Assembly (NCBI GenBank): GCA_905250025.1 | Contig: CAJNOJ010000217.1 | Coordinates: 62,001 to 126,000 of the forward strand | Length of the DNA: 64,000 nucleotides | Origin: Adineta ricciae | Lineage: Eukaryota > Rotifera > Eurotatoria > Adinetida > Adinetidae | Direction: 5' to 3' | Part shown: piece after piece, positions 1 through 11,131 of the stretch | Layout of the letters: every line of letters starts with the position of its first letter | Position numbering within the stretch: the stretch's first letter is position 1 | Notes under the pieces: model-generated | Database searches by the model: none | What the model saw: the letters and a program-made list of their open reading frames with translations, nothing else | Told to the model about the DNA's origin: nothing | Made by a program: the position numbers and the translations under genes

Positions 1-268
1 AGTGAATTCGCTTATTTTGCCGACGCAAAAAAATATCTACGTCATTTTATTTCAGTTTCATTTATTCTCTCCGAAGATTCTCATTAATATCAACATCCCG
101 CAATAAAATATTCTTTTTTTCTCCTTTAATGTAATGCATCGCACTTCACAATATTTTTTTAACCGTTCTTTGATACGGTTGATCAGACAATAATCGCGTG
201 TTCGTTAATGAAAAATGAAGCGCGTCGTATCTTTTTTACATTGAAATATTCAAACACAGTTGAAAAAA

Positions 269-694
269 ATGTCGTCATCACTGAGCGAGCAAAATCAAGC
301 TGGTCGTGCTTGGATTCAAGCGTTCTACGATAAAATGGGTTCGGATACATTCGATATTGAAAGTTGGTACAACGAATTCTTTCAAGTTGATGCAACGTTG
401 ACTCATAATAGTGCACCGGCGATCAAAGGCCTTAATGATATATGTGCACATATAGTAGGAAATCGTGCACGACAATCGGCTAAATATGTTGTCAAACATG
501 TTGATGTTGTTCCCAATCGAATTTATACAGAAATCGATGCACTAATTACGCTGAAAAATGATCCACAAAAGATGAAGATTATTCTCTCAGGACTCGCTGT
601 GTTCCACAAGAAAACTGACGAAAGCAAATTATCAGCACTTAGAACTTACGTGGACTCAACTCCATTGATGGAACGAATCCGAGCAATATCATAA
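269..694 (+). CDS. SnoaL/NTF2-like small protein
   Basis: Single-exon ORF of 141 residues. The frame also opens at a TTG at 260, but the first ATG is at 269, so I start there. The length, the N-terminal helix with AWIQAFYDKM, a following FFQVDATLTH segment and alternating strands near the C-terminus fit the cone-shaped NTF2/SnoaL-like fold (polyketide cyclase, ketosteroid isomerase and ligand-binding relatives). No signal peptide or membrane segment is seen, so it is probably cytosolic. A polyadenylation-type AATAAA lies at 741-746. The substrate cannot be told from sequence. Fold assignment is by pattern only. Confidence 0.6.
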   Translation: MSSSLSEQNQAGRAWIQAFYDKMGSDTFDIESWYNEFFQVDATLTHNSAPAIKGLNDICAHIVGNRARQSAKYVVKHVDVVPNRIYTEIDALITLKNDPQKMKIILSGLAVFHKKTDESKLSALRTYVDSTPLMERIRAIS

Positions 695-1448
695 GATTAT
701 GCTTCATTTCGTCTTGGTAGAAAAAGAACATTACACTCTTAATAAAGTGAAATTTTTCTTTTATCGAACACTGGAAACAACGTCGCGTCTGATTTTATTG
801 ATGAGTTTTGAACAACTTGAACTGGTCAAATTTTTATTCGTCATGTCAGCTATGTCAATATGCATGATTGAAATCAAAACGCATGTTTTTCAGCTCGTCA
901 ATAGAATCAAATATGGAATTTTTGATATTTTCGATAGCAGAAAGTCTTCGTGGCATTAAGATACTCTTTCGCTTGTCGTTCTGTTCAATAAAAGTACAAG
1001 ACGCATGTCATGTTGAATGAATAACACAGCATATCAGCAATCCTTGGAAAAGCTTGATTTTGCTGTTAAGACTGCGTGTTATCACGTACAGAACGATATT
1101 TGACAAGTATTTTTTGGTAATAGTAGAAATTCTACTCTGAAAAAGACGAAGAGAATGTGAAGGGCCGTCTTCTGAACGTATATAAGCTATTTGAAAAAAA
1201 ATCATGATCGGGGAGGAGGAGGAGGAAGAGGAGTATTACGAGTAATGGATTGTTTTATTGATCTTGTTTAACTTCAAAACGAAAACAAATGAATGAACGA
1301 ACGAACGAATTACATTGAAAAGCATAAGCGAAGGCTAAGCGATTAGCACATCGCAACGTATGAGCGTTTTCTAAGCGTTTCTTGTCGTCATTTACGCAGT
1401 AACTGTCTCCACTGGATGAATATTTCTGTGATTTTCATAGTATCCCAT
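695..1448. other. Intergenic, simple repeats
   Basis: No convincing gene. It holds AATAAA at 741-746, an AATAAA-containing stretch near 985, a purine GGA-repeat at 1211-1233 and a GAAC/GAAT tetranucleotide run at about 1288-1310. The short open frames here have no recognisable protein character. Confidence 0.5.
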
Positions 1449-2222
1449 CTACTTGAGACATTTATATGCATTGTTATAAATACTTTGTCGGATTCGAAGC
1501 AACTCTTCTAGTTGAATATGAGGAGGCATATAGAGACAAATTTCGAAATCGTGTGGATCCTCATCAATGAAGCATTCGGCGGATACGGCCAGACGTGAGG
1601 ATATAAATAAACGAAGAATCAGTCCGAGTTCTTGAGTGCTGTCGATCACATCTATATGACGTATAGTACACGCAGCGTATTCAACGTCCATAATTTCATC
1701 GATGACAATAGCCGTTTTGTTGAATAGAATGTGCCCGAAAGTGCGTTCTCTCAAATCCACGTAATTAGCAGGTACACGAAACTGTCTGGTCGCCATTGCA
1801 GGAACACTACCACGAATCGAATCAACTTGTCGTCGCCATAAATCGTTATCGAGTTGAATAATCTTCTCATAGTCTCTCACATATTCAGAATAAATATAAT
1901 GAAGACAACAAAATGACAGGAACAGGAGAAATGAAAAACAAGATCCTCCCATTGTGCAGAAACCTATTGCTGTGAGTGTATTTGGTCGTTTCGGCAAGTT
2001 TCCAAGTTTGTGAAACACAAAGAAAGAAAAAATACTTATAAAGGCGAAGCCAAAAGTAAAAGTGAAGAGCATGAAAACGAAAAAAGACATGAATTGTCTT
2101 CGGGCGTTGCACAATCTTTGAACGATACGTGAAGGTTCTGTTACCAGTTCAGATATCTGAACGGTAACATCGGTATCGTTCACTGGTGCACGCGTTCTAA
2201 TTGTTGTCAAATTCATTTCCAT
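1449..2222 (-). CDS. Two-TM membrane protein, copy A
   Basis: 257 residues from the first in-frame ATG at 2222. The open frame continues a little upstream, but through a TTTTACAG that looks like a splice acceptor, so an extra 5' exon is possible. Two hydrophobic helices lie at about 44-70 and 83-108, followed by a soluble domain of about 145 residues. The downstream gene at 3756-4571 is a clear paralogue: both have a short N-terminus, two close helices, an LD(N/G)(D/E)LW..Q(I/V)DS motif, then a TxGxIxF...(V/I)IVDEI motif and a C-terminal helix. I recognise no named family. It is likely a lineage-specific membrane protein of unknown role. Confidence 0.7.
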   Translation of the reverse strand: MEMNLTTIRTRAPVNDTDVTVQISELVTEPSRIVQRLCNARRQFMSFFVFMLFTFTFGFAFISIFSFFVFHKLGNLPKRPNTLTAIGFCTMGGSCFSFLLFLSFCCLHYIYSEYVRDYEKIIQLDNDLWRRQVDSIRGSVPAMATRQFRVPANYVDLRERTFGHILFNKTAIVIDEIMDVEYAACTIRHIDVIDSTQELGLILRLFISSRLAVSAECFIDEDPHDFEICLYMPPHIQLEELLRIRQSIYNNAYKCLK

Positions 2223-2756
2223 ATTGTCCGGTAACTTTGGCGGGTCTGTAAAACCCAAAGCGAGAAATCTAACAACTTGCTTGGAATTTAACTGAATATA
2301 CTGAATAGAATCGTCTGCTGCGAACTCGCGATGCGTTCAAGTAGTAATGTAACGCAGACTGGGCTCTCACCTTGCCTTTAACTGATATCATGTACTTACA
2401 TTCCTACGATCTTGGAAAAACTATTAAGCATTATCATGGCACTAATAAACTTGAACAAATATTTACTATGTGACTTTACAGTGATATTCATTTATTGAAC
2501 TTCTATGAGATTGTATATAGTCATGACTTGTTTTGTCAAACAGATCTTTCACATTTTTCGATTTCTTCTTTCTATCGTTCATGAAAAAAAAACAACAGAA
2601 ACTATAGACGACTACACCGTATTGAAGAACGAAAGAGAAAAAAAATCGTTTCTTTCTCAATACAATTAATACTCGCCAACAATATCATATTTGAATAAGA
2701 ACAAGAGATGAAAAAGCATTTGTGCATATAAAGTAAACCGATATATGCGAGTTTAT

Positions 2757-3441
2757 TCAATCTTTATGTCCAAAACAAATCATACAACATCCATAGAAGT
2801 AGGCAATAACATACAATGCACAAGCAACTATCATTCCTACCGCACAACCTAGTTGTGCTTTAAGAAAAATATATTTATCCGTTGGAGGCGACTTGTAGCA
2901 TTGATCGACTGATGTTTGCACACCGTTGAGATAGATCGGTGTACAGTTTTTAGCTATGTCCCCATATGCCGAATTGAAACTTTTGATATCACGCAGAGCG
3001 CAGCATAAATTATCGCCTAAGTAACATTTACAGATATTATCTTGAAAGTAGGCATCGAAGTATATAATAACACCCGCCAGTAATCCACTCAAAACTATGA
3101 ACGCAAAAGAGAGAAAGAACGCTGTCAAGAAAGATTAATCGGTATTTACTGTTGAAAATCAACAAGTATGTTGCACAACAACGACCACGACAGCAACAAG
3201 CTAAAATAGGCTATTGAAAAACAAATTTTTTCTGGATTAGAACTGACTTACTGATGAAAAACATCATTAGAAACGTTGGAATGAAGATTAGACATGACCA
3301 AAATCCTGCCCAGATAGTACCATGTGCAACATCATGGTAAAAAGAACCAAATTCTAACCCTGCAATAGCTGCCGTGAGAAGTAGTTGTGCTGTCGCTAGT
3401 ACAAGTGTAATCCATCGAGGAAATCGCTCTTTGAACCCCAT
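2757..3441 (-). CDS. Four-TM (tetraspan) membrane protein
   Basis: Two exons, 3441..3252 and 3121..2757. The donor is GTAAGT, the acceptor TTGACAG and the intron 130 nt. Phase 1 is kept across the join, giving 184 residues. The four hydrophobic segments are exon 1 at about 11-31 and 44-63, and exon 2 at its very start and near its C-terminus. Between TM3 and TM4 is a loop of about 65 residues with six cysteines, including CKC and CC. The layout resembles tetraspanins or claudin-like tetraspans, but the tetraspanin CCG motif is absent, so I leave the family open. It lies between the two paralogous two-TM genes on the same strand. Confidence 0.7.
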
Positions 3442-3755
3442 ATTAATCGAATGAATAATTTCTGTGATCGAATTCGAAAGAGCGAAAGAAAAAGAATCTT
3501 ACAAAAGATGCGAACGGGAGAGGAGAACATATGTGAAGAGAAAAAAGAAAATTATACTTCCATTTTTTTTTCTTTGAGTAATGACAGACTGAAGGTCGTA
3601 TCACAACGACGAGAGAAAAGTACTTCAAATAAGAAATGCTGTTTGTGTTTGATCATCACGATTTTTTTTCGAAAAGAAACGTCAGGTATAAACAACACAA
3701 AGCAGGGCAACAAAAAAAATGAATTCGGTAGTCACTGAGTCACATGTTGGGATTT

Positions 3756-4571
3756 TCATCTTGAGAATGGATTCGAGCGTTTCAGAGTTCGAAGACGTGT
3801 GGAAAACGTGTTCTCGAGAAGACATTTCTCCGAATTAGCAAGAATACTTTCGCGTAAATCAACTAATTCTTTAGTCTGATGGTGTTTGCCCATGAGCAGA
3901 TTGACTTCAAACTCGCGTTTTTTTCTCTTTGTAGAATTTATTGCGTCCAATGGGATGGCCGATTCCGTACGCATAATCAATCGAACGCAAAGTCCTGTCT
4001 CTTTTGTATGCTCAACCAAATCAGCAGTATAAATTACTAATGAATCGTATTGAAAGCACAGAATTTCATCGACAATAATGCCTTTTTCTGTGAAGACGAT
4101 GTAACCAGTTGTCTTCGCTTTGTATTGATCATAGTCGTTCTTTCGACAGGATATTCGTTTATTTTTTGTTGGAAGAGTATTCTGAAGTGAATCGATCTGC
4201 TTCTGCCATAGTTCACCATCTAGTTTCACACAATATTGTGCACGCTTCATCCAATCGTGACCAAAACGGTAACTTTGATAGTTATAATATACAGCGATTA
4301 AAAGAACGAAAGCGGGTGTGGCTATAATTACACCTAATATCAATGGTAAAACCGTCAAACCAGTGTCGGAGGCATCAGTCGAGGCTTTGATACAGATAAA
4401 ACAGATAGTACTCGCCATGATTAAGATAAGGATGATAAGTAATATGGCGATCGTACGTCGTTTCGATCGTTTTCTGTATACATTGTATAGTTTGATACTG
4501 ATATCAGTTGTGTTATTTGCAGCAGTGCTTATATTCGTTAAGTTAATAGTAGTTGAAGTGTTAGCTGTCAT
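3756..4571 (-). CDS. Two-TM membrane protein, copy B
   Basis: Single exon, ATG at 4571, 271 residues. The N-terminal 25 residues are rich in Thr, Ser and Asn with several N-x-S/T sequons. Two hydrophobic helices follow at about 41-63 and 73-97, then a soluble domain. It aligns by eye with the product of 1449-2222 across the soluble half: the LDGELWQKQIDS block, the GYIVFTEKGIIVDEI block and the ETGLCVRL block. A basic tail ends the protein. No named family is recognised. The two copies on either side of the tetraspan gene suggest a local duplication. Confidence 0.7.
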   Translation of the reverse strand: MTANTSTTINLTNISTAANNTTDISIKLYNVYRKRSKRRTIAILLIILILIMASTICFICIKASTDASDTGLTVLPLILGVIIATPAFVLLIAVYYNYQSYRFGHDWMKRAQYCVKLDGELWQKQIDSLQNTLPTKNKRISCRKNDYDQYKAKTTGYIVFTEKGIIVDEILCFQYDSLVIYTADLVEHTKETGLCVRLIMRTESAIPLDAINSTKRKKREFEVNLLMGKHHQTKELVDLRESILANSEKCLLENTFSTRLRTLKRSNPFSR

Positions 4572-4881
4572 ATTTACATCGAAATGAGAAGACTATACAC
4601 TTGAGATTATATGAGGTTTGCCTTGTGATCTTTGGAAACTAGGAAATATTTAAGAAAAAATATAAGTGACTTATATCAATATTTAACACCTGATTTCTCT
4701 ATAAGGATCAACAAAAACTTTATGTCGTCGTTTATTTTCTTTAAAAATATCTATAGACACGAACTGTTTTTCTCAAAATATTCATTAAAGTCTGCTTACG
4801 ATAGATTTTTTTATTAATTCAAATTACGTATGAAATCGTACGAAATTCAGAGTAACGATTCATATTGACCAGAATGAATAA

Positions 4882-6939
4882 TTAGTGTCGCTTGATTTGC
4901 TGATAACTTCCAAAATGTGCTGCTTGTTGTTCTTGTGGTACACTGAGATAGACTGCCGAGCTGAAAGTAGTTAAGGGTGCGTATGTTCCTCGTTCAGTAC
5001 TATGTTGCATATAGGTATTAAAATGAGACGAACGATAGGCATTCTCCGATGGATAATGATGTTCAAGGTCTCGAATCAATAATTGACAGAATTGATCTTT
5101 GCCGGACACACTCGCTTTGATCTTGTTGACTTGAGCTTGAAGGATTTCTCGAGATCGTTGATAATCCCTTTCATCCATAGCTCGTTTGATTTCACGAGCT
5201 GTTTCAACTCGATTGCGTTGCAGATCGAGATTGTAATTGACTGGGAGTTGACCAGCAGTTGACTGCAACGTTCGCATCAATTGAAACGGAACAGGTGTAG
5301 TGGTTAATGTCTGGTTCGTATTTGTATCTACATAAGTAACTGACACTTGACCTTAAGTATGCAATGCAATTGAAATTTCGTTTTAGGAAATGACGTGGTC
5401 TTACCAATAATTTGAGGTATATCAGCAGCTTGTCCATCTTGTCTTTCGACATTCTCATCATCCATTGACATAGTTTCATTGACTACAATTTCCGGAATAT
5501 GTAGTTGAAAAATGAGATTTCGTTTTTCGTCCGCATTCAGATCGTTCAATTTAAATCCCAATCGTTTGCATGGTAAATTTTCAGGCGTATGCGGATATAT
5601 TGAATGAACATGAGTGATCGCATATGGTTCATTGAATTTGATCTCAACCTGAAGTTGTTTTGCAATGCAACTGAATAAGCCACCCAACGTCATAGCAAAA
5701 GCTCGACCAACCGCTTCTTGTTGGTCCTGTGTTCAGAGCGAAACAGATAATCGTGCGTATACTTATGAAACCAAACTAAAACTTACGATATATGTAAAGC
5801 TACCATTATTGCCCTTTTCAGCTATTTGTACCAATAAAGCAGCCAGGTGATCAGGCCCATAGCCAAATGTGTGACATTGCACGTCTGTGGGTAATGTCGA
5901 TAGTAATTGTCCGTAATAATGCGAATGATTATCTTGTCCATCGGTGAGTAATAGTAAGGCAGCGATGGGATTTTTCGTTCGACGTGTATTTAGCAAATTA
6001 ATACCCATCTGTAATCCACTTCCGATGTACGTACCACCAGCGCTATGCAAATCATTGTTGATTGCTCTCGTTAGGATTTGTTGACTAAAAGCTGCTACAA
6101 TGAGGTCTGATATTGTCAAAGAAAGTTATTTACTTCTGTCGATTCATTCGTTTCAATCCATGTGAACGATCGAAAGCTCGTGTGTCAAACGAGACAAGTG
6201 CTAAGCGATCAAGATCATTCAATTGATCAGTTATATAAATGAGAGTTTGTTTTAACAGTTGCATTTTGTCACCAGCCATAGAATCGCTCTGATCAACAAC
6301 ACAAATGAGATCAATAGGAACACGAGATCCAACGGGCGATGCATTGACAGACGCTACGGCTCCTGGTGGCGCTTGAAGTGTAACCATGCCGTAGATATTT
6401 GATTCTGGACGAAATGCTTTGGTGCTATATTCAAGTGCTGTTGTTATCGTAATCATTGGACGGTTGCCCATTGGAGCCATGGCAGCAGCAGCAGCCTGTC
6501 GAGCAGAAGAAATTTGATCAGAAAGCGTTCGTAAAGCATTCTCATCAACTGGATCTTCTACTGAAGGAATTTCCTACAGAATGAAATTACAAAATGAACT
6601 GTTTCAACCTTTGTATATGCCCAAATTACTCACATGTACCGGTGGTAACGGATTTGTAGGGAAGCCAAACAAATTGAAATGCGTCATTTGTTGTTGTTGT
6701 ACATGTGACTGGTGTTTACGGATTAGTAGTTGTACAACGGTTGCATCGATAGCTACTCGGCATAAGGGACACTGTTTGTTTTGTGCTTGAATGCTTGCAG
6801 CTAAGCATTGTAAATGAAATTTATGATTGCAGGACAGTGTTAATACGGGTGGTCCTGGCACCAGAGCACTCAGACAGATAGCACAACTATCACGTGAATC
6901 TGATGACGCAATAGTCTGGGCAGGAGAATTAGACAACAT
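4882..6939 (-). CDS. RING-VWA protein (WAV3-like E3)
   Basis: Five exons: 6939..6634, 6573..6134, 6084..5787, 5726..5405 and 5351..4882. All introns are GT-AG of 49-60 nt with phases preserved, giving 611 residues. A RING-H2 finger lies at about 19-66 (CAICL, CNHKFHLQC, CPLC). A von Willebrand factor A domain follows with a complete MIDAS: DQSDS at 196-200, a Thr in AGGTY and an Asp in LLTDGQD. Next come a Vwaint-like beta region and a helical C-terminus. This order matches plant WAVY GROWTH 3/EDA40-type ubiquitin ligases. It is inferred to be a cytosolic E3 whose VWA domain binds substrate. The frame opens upstream of 6939 from a TTG, which I did not use. Confidence 0.85.
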
Positions 6940-7156
6940 AGATAGTTTATGTTTCTTACGAATGTTTGCGAGAGAGAGAAAAGAAAACAAACTATCAAAC
7001 AACGTGTTGCCTTTATACTTTCATTTGCACGAGTTATGTGATTGCATAACACATGATGACGCATTTTCTCATTCAAGGAAATGCGGTATCTAGCGTCATT
7101 GTATTTTTTCCATGCACGATTAATTTTATGAGAAAAAAATAATTGTTAATCAAATA

Positions 7157-8422
7157 TTAGCAAAAAGAAAGATGTACTATCATTGGTAAAACATATAAAA
7201 TCGTCTGAAAAACGTTTCGATGGGCAGAATTGGGAATGATAATTGTGTTGTTGTCTTTGTATATACGAGGTACACGACTTGATATTGCGCTAAAGACTTC
7301 TGATCGAGGAATCTTCGCGGCGCTAGCAACTTCATCTCCGGTAATTGTCATATTTCCTTGTTGACCAATGAAAGTAACGCGAGTTCCAACAGGATATTCA
7401 TGGTCAAGAGCGACCATCAATTGATCCATCGATATTCGTCCAACGATTTCCATACGTTGTCCTTCGACAAGAACACCTGTTGGTTTGAGATTTTGATGCC
7501 ATCCGTCACCGTAACCTATTGGTACAGTACCGATCCATTGTTTCTTCGTTGTCGTATACGTATCTGCATAGCCAATCTTTTCGCCGGCTTCGACTTCTTT
7601 GACAAGACTGAGAACAGAATGAAGAGAAATAACTGATTGAAGTTTTATTGGCAAGAAGGCTTTTAGAGGTTCATTGGGTGGGCCTGTTAACGCTTTGCCA
7701 CATCGTACCATGTTATAGAAAGGTTTCTCATCATGGTAAAGCGTTGCACCGGAATTCGAGCAATGAATGAGTTTTTCCGAACGATTCGGAATAATTTCAA
7801 GAAACTGTTTGAATCGATTCAATTGTCGTAAGAAATAAGTTCGATTCGTCAGATCTTCTGACGTGGCGAAATGTGTAAAAGCACCGGTGAATCGTAACTT
7901 GGGATTTCGAGAAACAATATCTATCACCTTTTTCACTTCATCTTCAGTTCTGCAACCAAGTCGGTTCATGCCTGTATCAATTTTCAGATGAAAATCAACC
8001 GGCTGTTCAATAGCTTGATCAGCTTCTTGTAACCATTCTAACGAAATACCAGTGATCGTCACATTTGCTTCACTTGCTCGTGATAAATGTTCGACGGGAA
8101 CATAGCCGAGAACAAGAATTGGAATATGTTTCGCGATTTCACGTCGTAGAACAAGTGCCTCATCCAATGTCGCAACGCCGATCCAAGTTGCACCGGCAGA
8201 TAAAGAAGTACGAGCAATTTCCATGATGCCGTACCCATACGCATTGGCTTTGACAACAGCCATCAGATGAACATTATCACCGATGTATTTCTTCAGATTT
8301 AGAACATTGATTCGAACAAGATCTAGATCAACATCAATCCATGTAGGTCGGAGATATGGAGGGGGAAGTCTAGAACAAATCGAAATCGATTTCTCACGCA
8401 ACAGTGCAAAGAGAATATGCAT
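7157..8422 (-). CDS. alr: Alanine racemase (PLP-dependent)
   Basis: Single exon with ATG start, 421 residues, a little longer than the bacterial norm. It interconverts L- and D-alanine. The PLP lysine is K58 in AVVKANAYGYG. The second catalytic base is Y285 in the GYADT segment. Conserved blocks HLKIDTGMNRLG, VPIGYGDG and GRISMDQL are all present. Bacteria use the enzyme for peptidoglycan; animals normally lack the bacterial fold-III type. Published work on the bdelloid Adineta vaga reported bacterial-type alanine racemase as a horizontally acquired gene, and this looks like the same kind. There is no intron and no clear organelle signal. The last 25 or so residues are hydrophobic and extend past the usual end. 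Confidence 0.93.
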   Translation of the reverse strand: MHILFALLREKSISICSRLPPPYLRPTWIDVDLDLVRINVLNLKKYIGDNVHLMAVVKANAYGYGIMEIARTSLSAGATWIGVATLDEALVLRREIAKHIPILVLGYVPVEHLSRASEANVTITGISLEWLQEADQAIEQPVDFHLKIDTGMNRLGCRTEDEVKKVIDIVSRNPKLRFTGAFTHFATSEDLTNRTYFLRQLNRFKQFLEIIPNRSEKLIHCSNSGATLYHDEKPFYNMVRCGKALTGPPNEPLKAFLPIKLQSVISLHSVLSLVKEVEAGEKIGYADTYTTTKKQWIGTVPIGYGDGWHQNLKPTGVLVEGQRMEIVGRISMDQLMVALDHEYPVGTRVTFIGQQGNMTITGDEVASAAKIPRSEVFSAISSRVPRIYKDNNTIIIPNSAHRNVFQTILYVLPMIVHLSFC

Positions 8423-9411
8423 ACTCTTTAGTTTTTATTTTACTTGGGGATATCGTAGAATTAATAATTGGAGAGCTATGTGTCGAATGATAGATAATAT
8501 TCATTATTAAAATAAGTCTGATTATTCGCAACATGGTTTTCTATCTAAAGAGAATAAAACAAGATCGAAACATGAATGTGTCAGTTACAATCCCGCTTTT
8601 CTTTTCTTCATGTAAAAGCGATAATAATCATAAATTCATTCTGGTATATCAATATGTATATAATCGCATTAAGTGTCACTTTCAAGAAATCTATGAGATC
8701 GAAAAAAACATCAAAATACGAGAGTCTTGTTGAAACTAATCTGCATTTTCGAATATATTCGATACTTTGAAAGGAAGACAAAAACGTTGTCTTTTCGTTC
8801 TTTAAAATTTACCTATAGATAATATACAACGAATTCAGCACTTCAAATAAAGATTAACACTACGTATCTAATTCAAATGATAAATTATGCACTTGCATTC
8901 ATTGTTTTCAATCATACAGAATTTTTTTCTTTTATCAGTTATTACAAAATTCACAAGTGTTATTGAGTATATCATTGTCGATCGGAGAACATGTGTCCGG
9001 AGGTTTTTCTCATGATTTTTTTCTGGCTGAATTCTTGGTACATATGCATCAATTTTGAAATCATAAGAATATACACATCAATGTCAAGAGAGAAAGATAA
9101 TGTATACTTGATTTACTCTGTAAAATCATGGACGAATCGATGATACAACAGAATAATTCGTCGTTCTACTCAAGTATTGAATTATATGTAACATTGAAGC
9201 TTCGATTAATTATCGAATATCCATGGTCTTTCTTTTCATCACTGATATCCATGAGAATAAAAAAAGACTATACGCATATTGAGCATTCATTCGTGAAGGA
9301 CTCATATGTAAAAAACGATTTTTTCTCTTTCTCGATTGACATCCTTCTTGTCCAATACTTCATATGCGCATATACACATACTAAGTAGAGGAGATATAGT
9401 CGATAACAGAG
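8423..9411. other. Intergenic, no gene seen
   Basis: AT-rich. Short open frames have no protein-like composition, and I see no RNA gene or repeat array. Confidence 0.5.
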
Positions 9412-10226
9412 ATGATGCAGTTACAACATATTGGATATCCTCAAATACCTCCAGTTGATCAATTTGTTCCAATAGGAGCAGAACCGATCAAAGAAGCTCC
9501 TCCACGGTAGGTCATTTTTCATCTCGTCATCCTTGTCATAGTGATCTGTGTCGTTTAGTCGTCGATGGGCCACTTTTCTTGCCATTGGTCTTCTCGCCCT
9601 AGGTTTATTTCTACTCGCTGCTACCATTGTTCTAGCATTGATTCCTATCTATACATCTAAACAAACTCAACCAGCAACAATACGCACATTAACGAGTCCA
9701 TTTACTCTACCAATAAGCAGCAATACTATACTCACTGCCAGTACTTTCAATACAGCTCAACTCGCTTACTTACAATCCATTGTTCGTATTTTCGAATCGT
9801 AGGTTTCATATGTATACTATGATTCTATTAGTTCCAACAACGGCTGGATAGCAATCGAAAGACTAGTGGTAGTACAATAACTGTTAACAGTGCATCGGCG
9901 CTGGTTAAAAGCAAACGCGTAAGTACTAAACAAAGCAATTGCTTGATTTCGAATTATTTCTTTTAACAGCGTAAACGACAAACAGCTGGATCGATTACTG
10001 GTACTTATACAATAACTTACCCTAGCACAATTCTGGTAACGTCATTCAATACTTTAAATTCTTTTACTCTTAGTAATGATCAGTGTAAGTGATAGGAACT
10101 ATGAATGATAAACTTTTCACATCTACTCTTTTCTAGTAACACAACTTCAAAACTTGCAAAGTACGTAGTAAGAGTATTTAACGATGAACAGAAAAACATT
10201 CTTGGTATTTCTTTCCAGGTGGCTGA
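9412..10226 (+). CDS. Single-pass membrane protein, six exons
   Basis: Exons 9412..9506, 9559..9781, 9832..9918, 9970..10084, 10137..10160 and 10219..10226. Introns are 50-58 nt and phases agree throughout, giving 183 residues. The last two exons are tiny and uncertain; reading through instead would stop four codons later. The protein has a Pro-rich cytosolic start, an RRRW stop-transfer cluster, one hydrophobic helix at about 37-59 and a Ser/Thr-rich outer part. The outer part holds two similar segments, one with TILTASTFNT and one with TILVTSFNTL, followed by LQ-rich ends. Between them sits a KSKRRKRQ multibasic stretch formed at an exon junction. No family is recognised. Confidence 0.6.
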
Positions 10227-11130
10227 AAAGACGTAAAACTATAAATCATCGATCAATATTGACAATAAACTATGCATTCCTTTTTGTTTTAATCTAATCC
10301 ACTAAAACATATGCTCTAGATCTCAATCAAATAAATAAATATCTTCTTCGTTCTGTTCCTTTAGAGAACTTCCGTTCGCATATAGCACACGCGATACAGC
10401 CGACTTAAATTGAAAGAACGGGCAAAGCTGCCGATACTCATGAGATTAAAAGAAAGAAAAACAGCATTTTACATACATCTTCACAATCTGAAAGAACAAA
10501 CATTTTCTGTGTTATTTATTTCCTATGTTTGCATTATTTACCTCGAGATGTATTTTGTAACAACAGCAGGAGTGCAGACGATGAGGCATGCTCTCAATGA
10601 AAATGTACCGTATCGGATTTAGAATTAACTATTGAACAACTACAGCCCGGTGATTTGCTTCCTCTTGAATTTCATGCACAAAATGTTGCTCTTCTCATCG
10701 AAACCGGTTGTCATTTGTCTTTACTCGAGTGCACGCCTCAGTACTCAAAGGCAAACTGGTTTGTCTCAACTTCATGAAAACTGTAATGAATTGTAGTTTT
10801 TGGCTTAAGAATTATCATGGGATGAAATTCAACGATTTACACAGGATTAGACTTGAGTTATCGTTATATATGTTTTCATTCAAATACTAAAACAACAGAT
10901 TTTACGATATATAGTTCATAAATTGATTAGTTTCGGTGTAGTTGACTTTATAACCATGTATTGTAGTCATTTTCTGCTAGAGAACCAGCATTGCTCCTCA
11001 ACGGATGATGAGTACTTGCTGTCGAACGGAAAATTCTATTCCTGCATTCGATGAATTGTGATTTACATAATGTACAGCATCAAACGATCGACGTTGCCTA
11101 GATATTTGTGATAGTTCGTAGGGCCTTTGA
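10227..11130. other. Intergenic with possible gene relic
   Basis: A plus-strand open stretch at about 10620-10770 reads LTIEQLQPGDLLPLEF and continues with a protein-like composition to a TGA. It has no start codon, and an in-frame stop lies just upstream. It may be one exon of a lost gene. The rest shows no coding signal. Confidence 0.3.
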
Positions 11131-11131
11131 C

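Noticed and set aside
699..959. 86-codon plus-strand frame after the SnoaL-like gene
   Set aside because: No ATG context, runs through a polyadenylation-type AATAAA and has no protein character; probably 3' UTR and spacer.
6581..6790. Cys-rich plus-strand open frame opposite the RING exon
   Set aside because: It is the antisense shadow of the RING-VWA gene, whose five exons join in phase and encode known domains.
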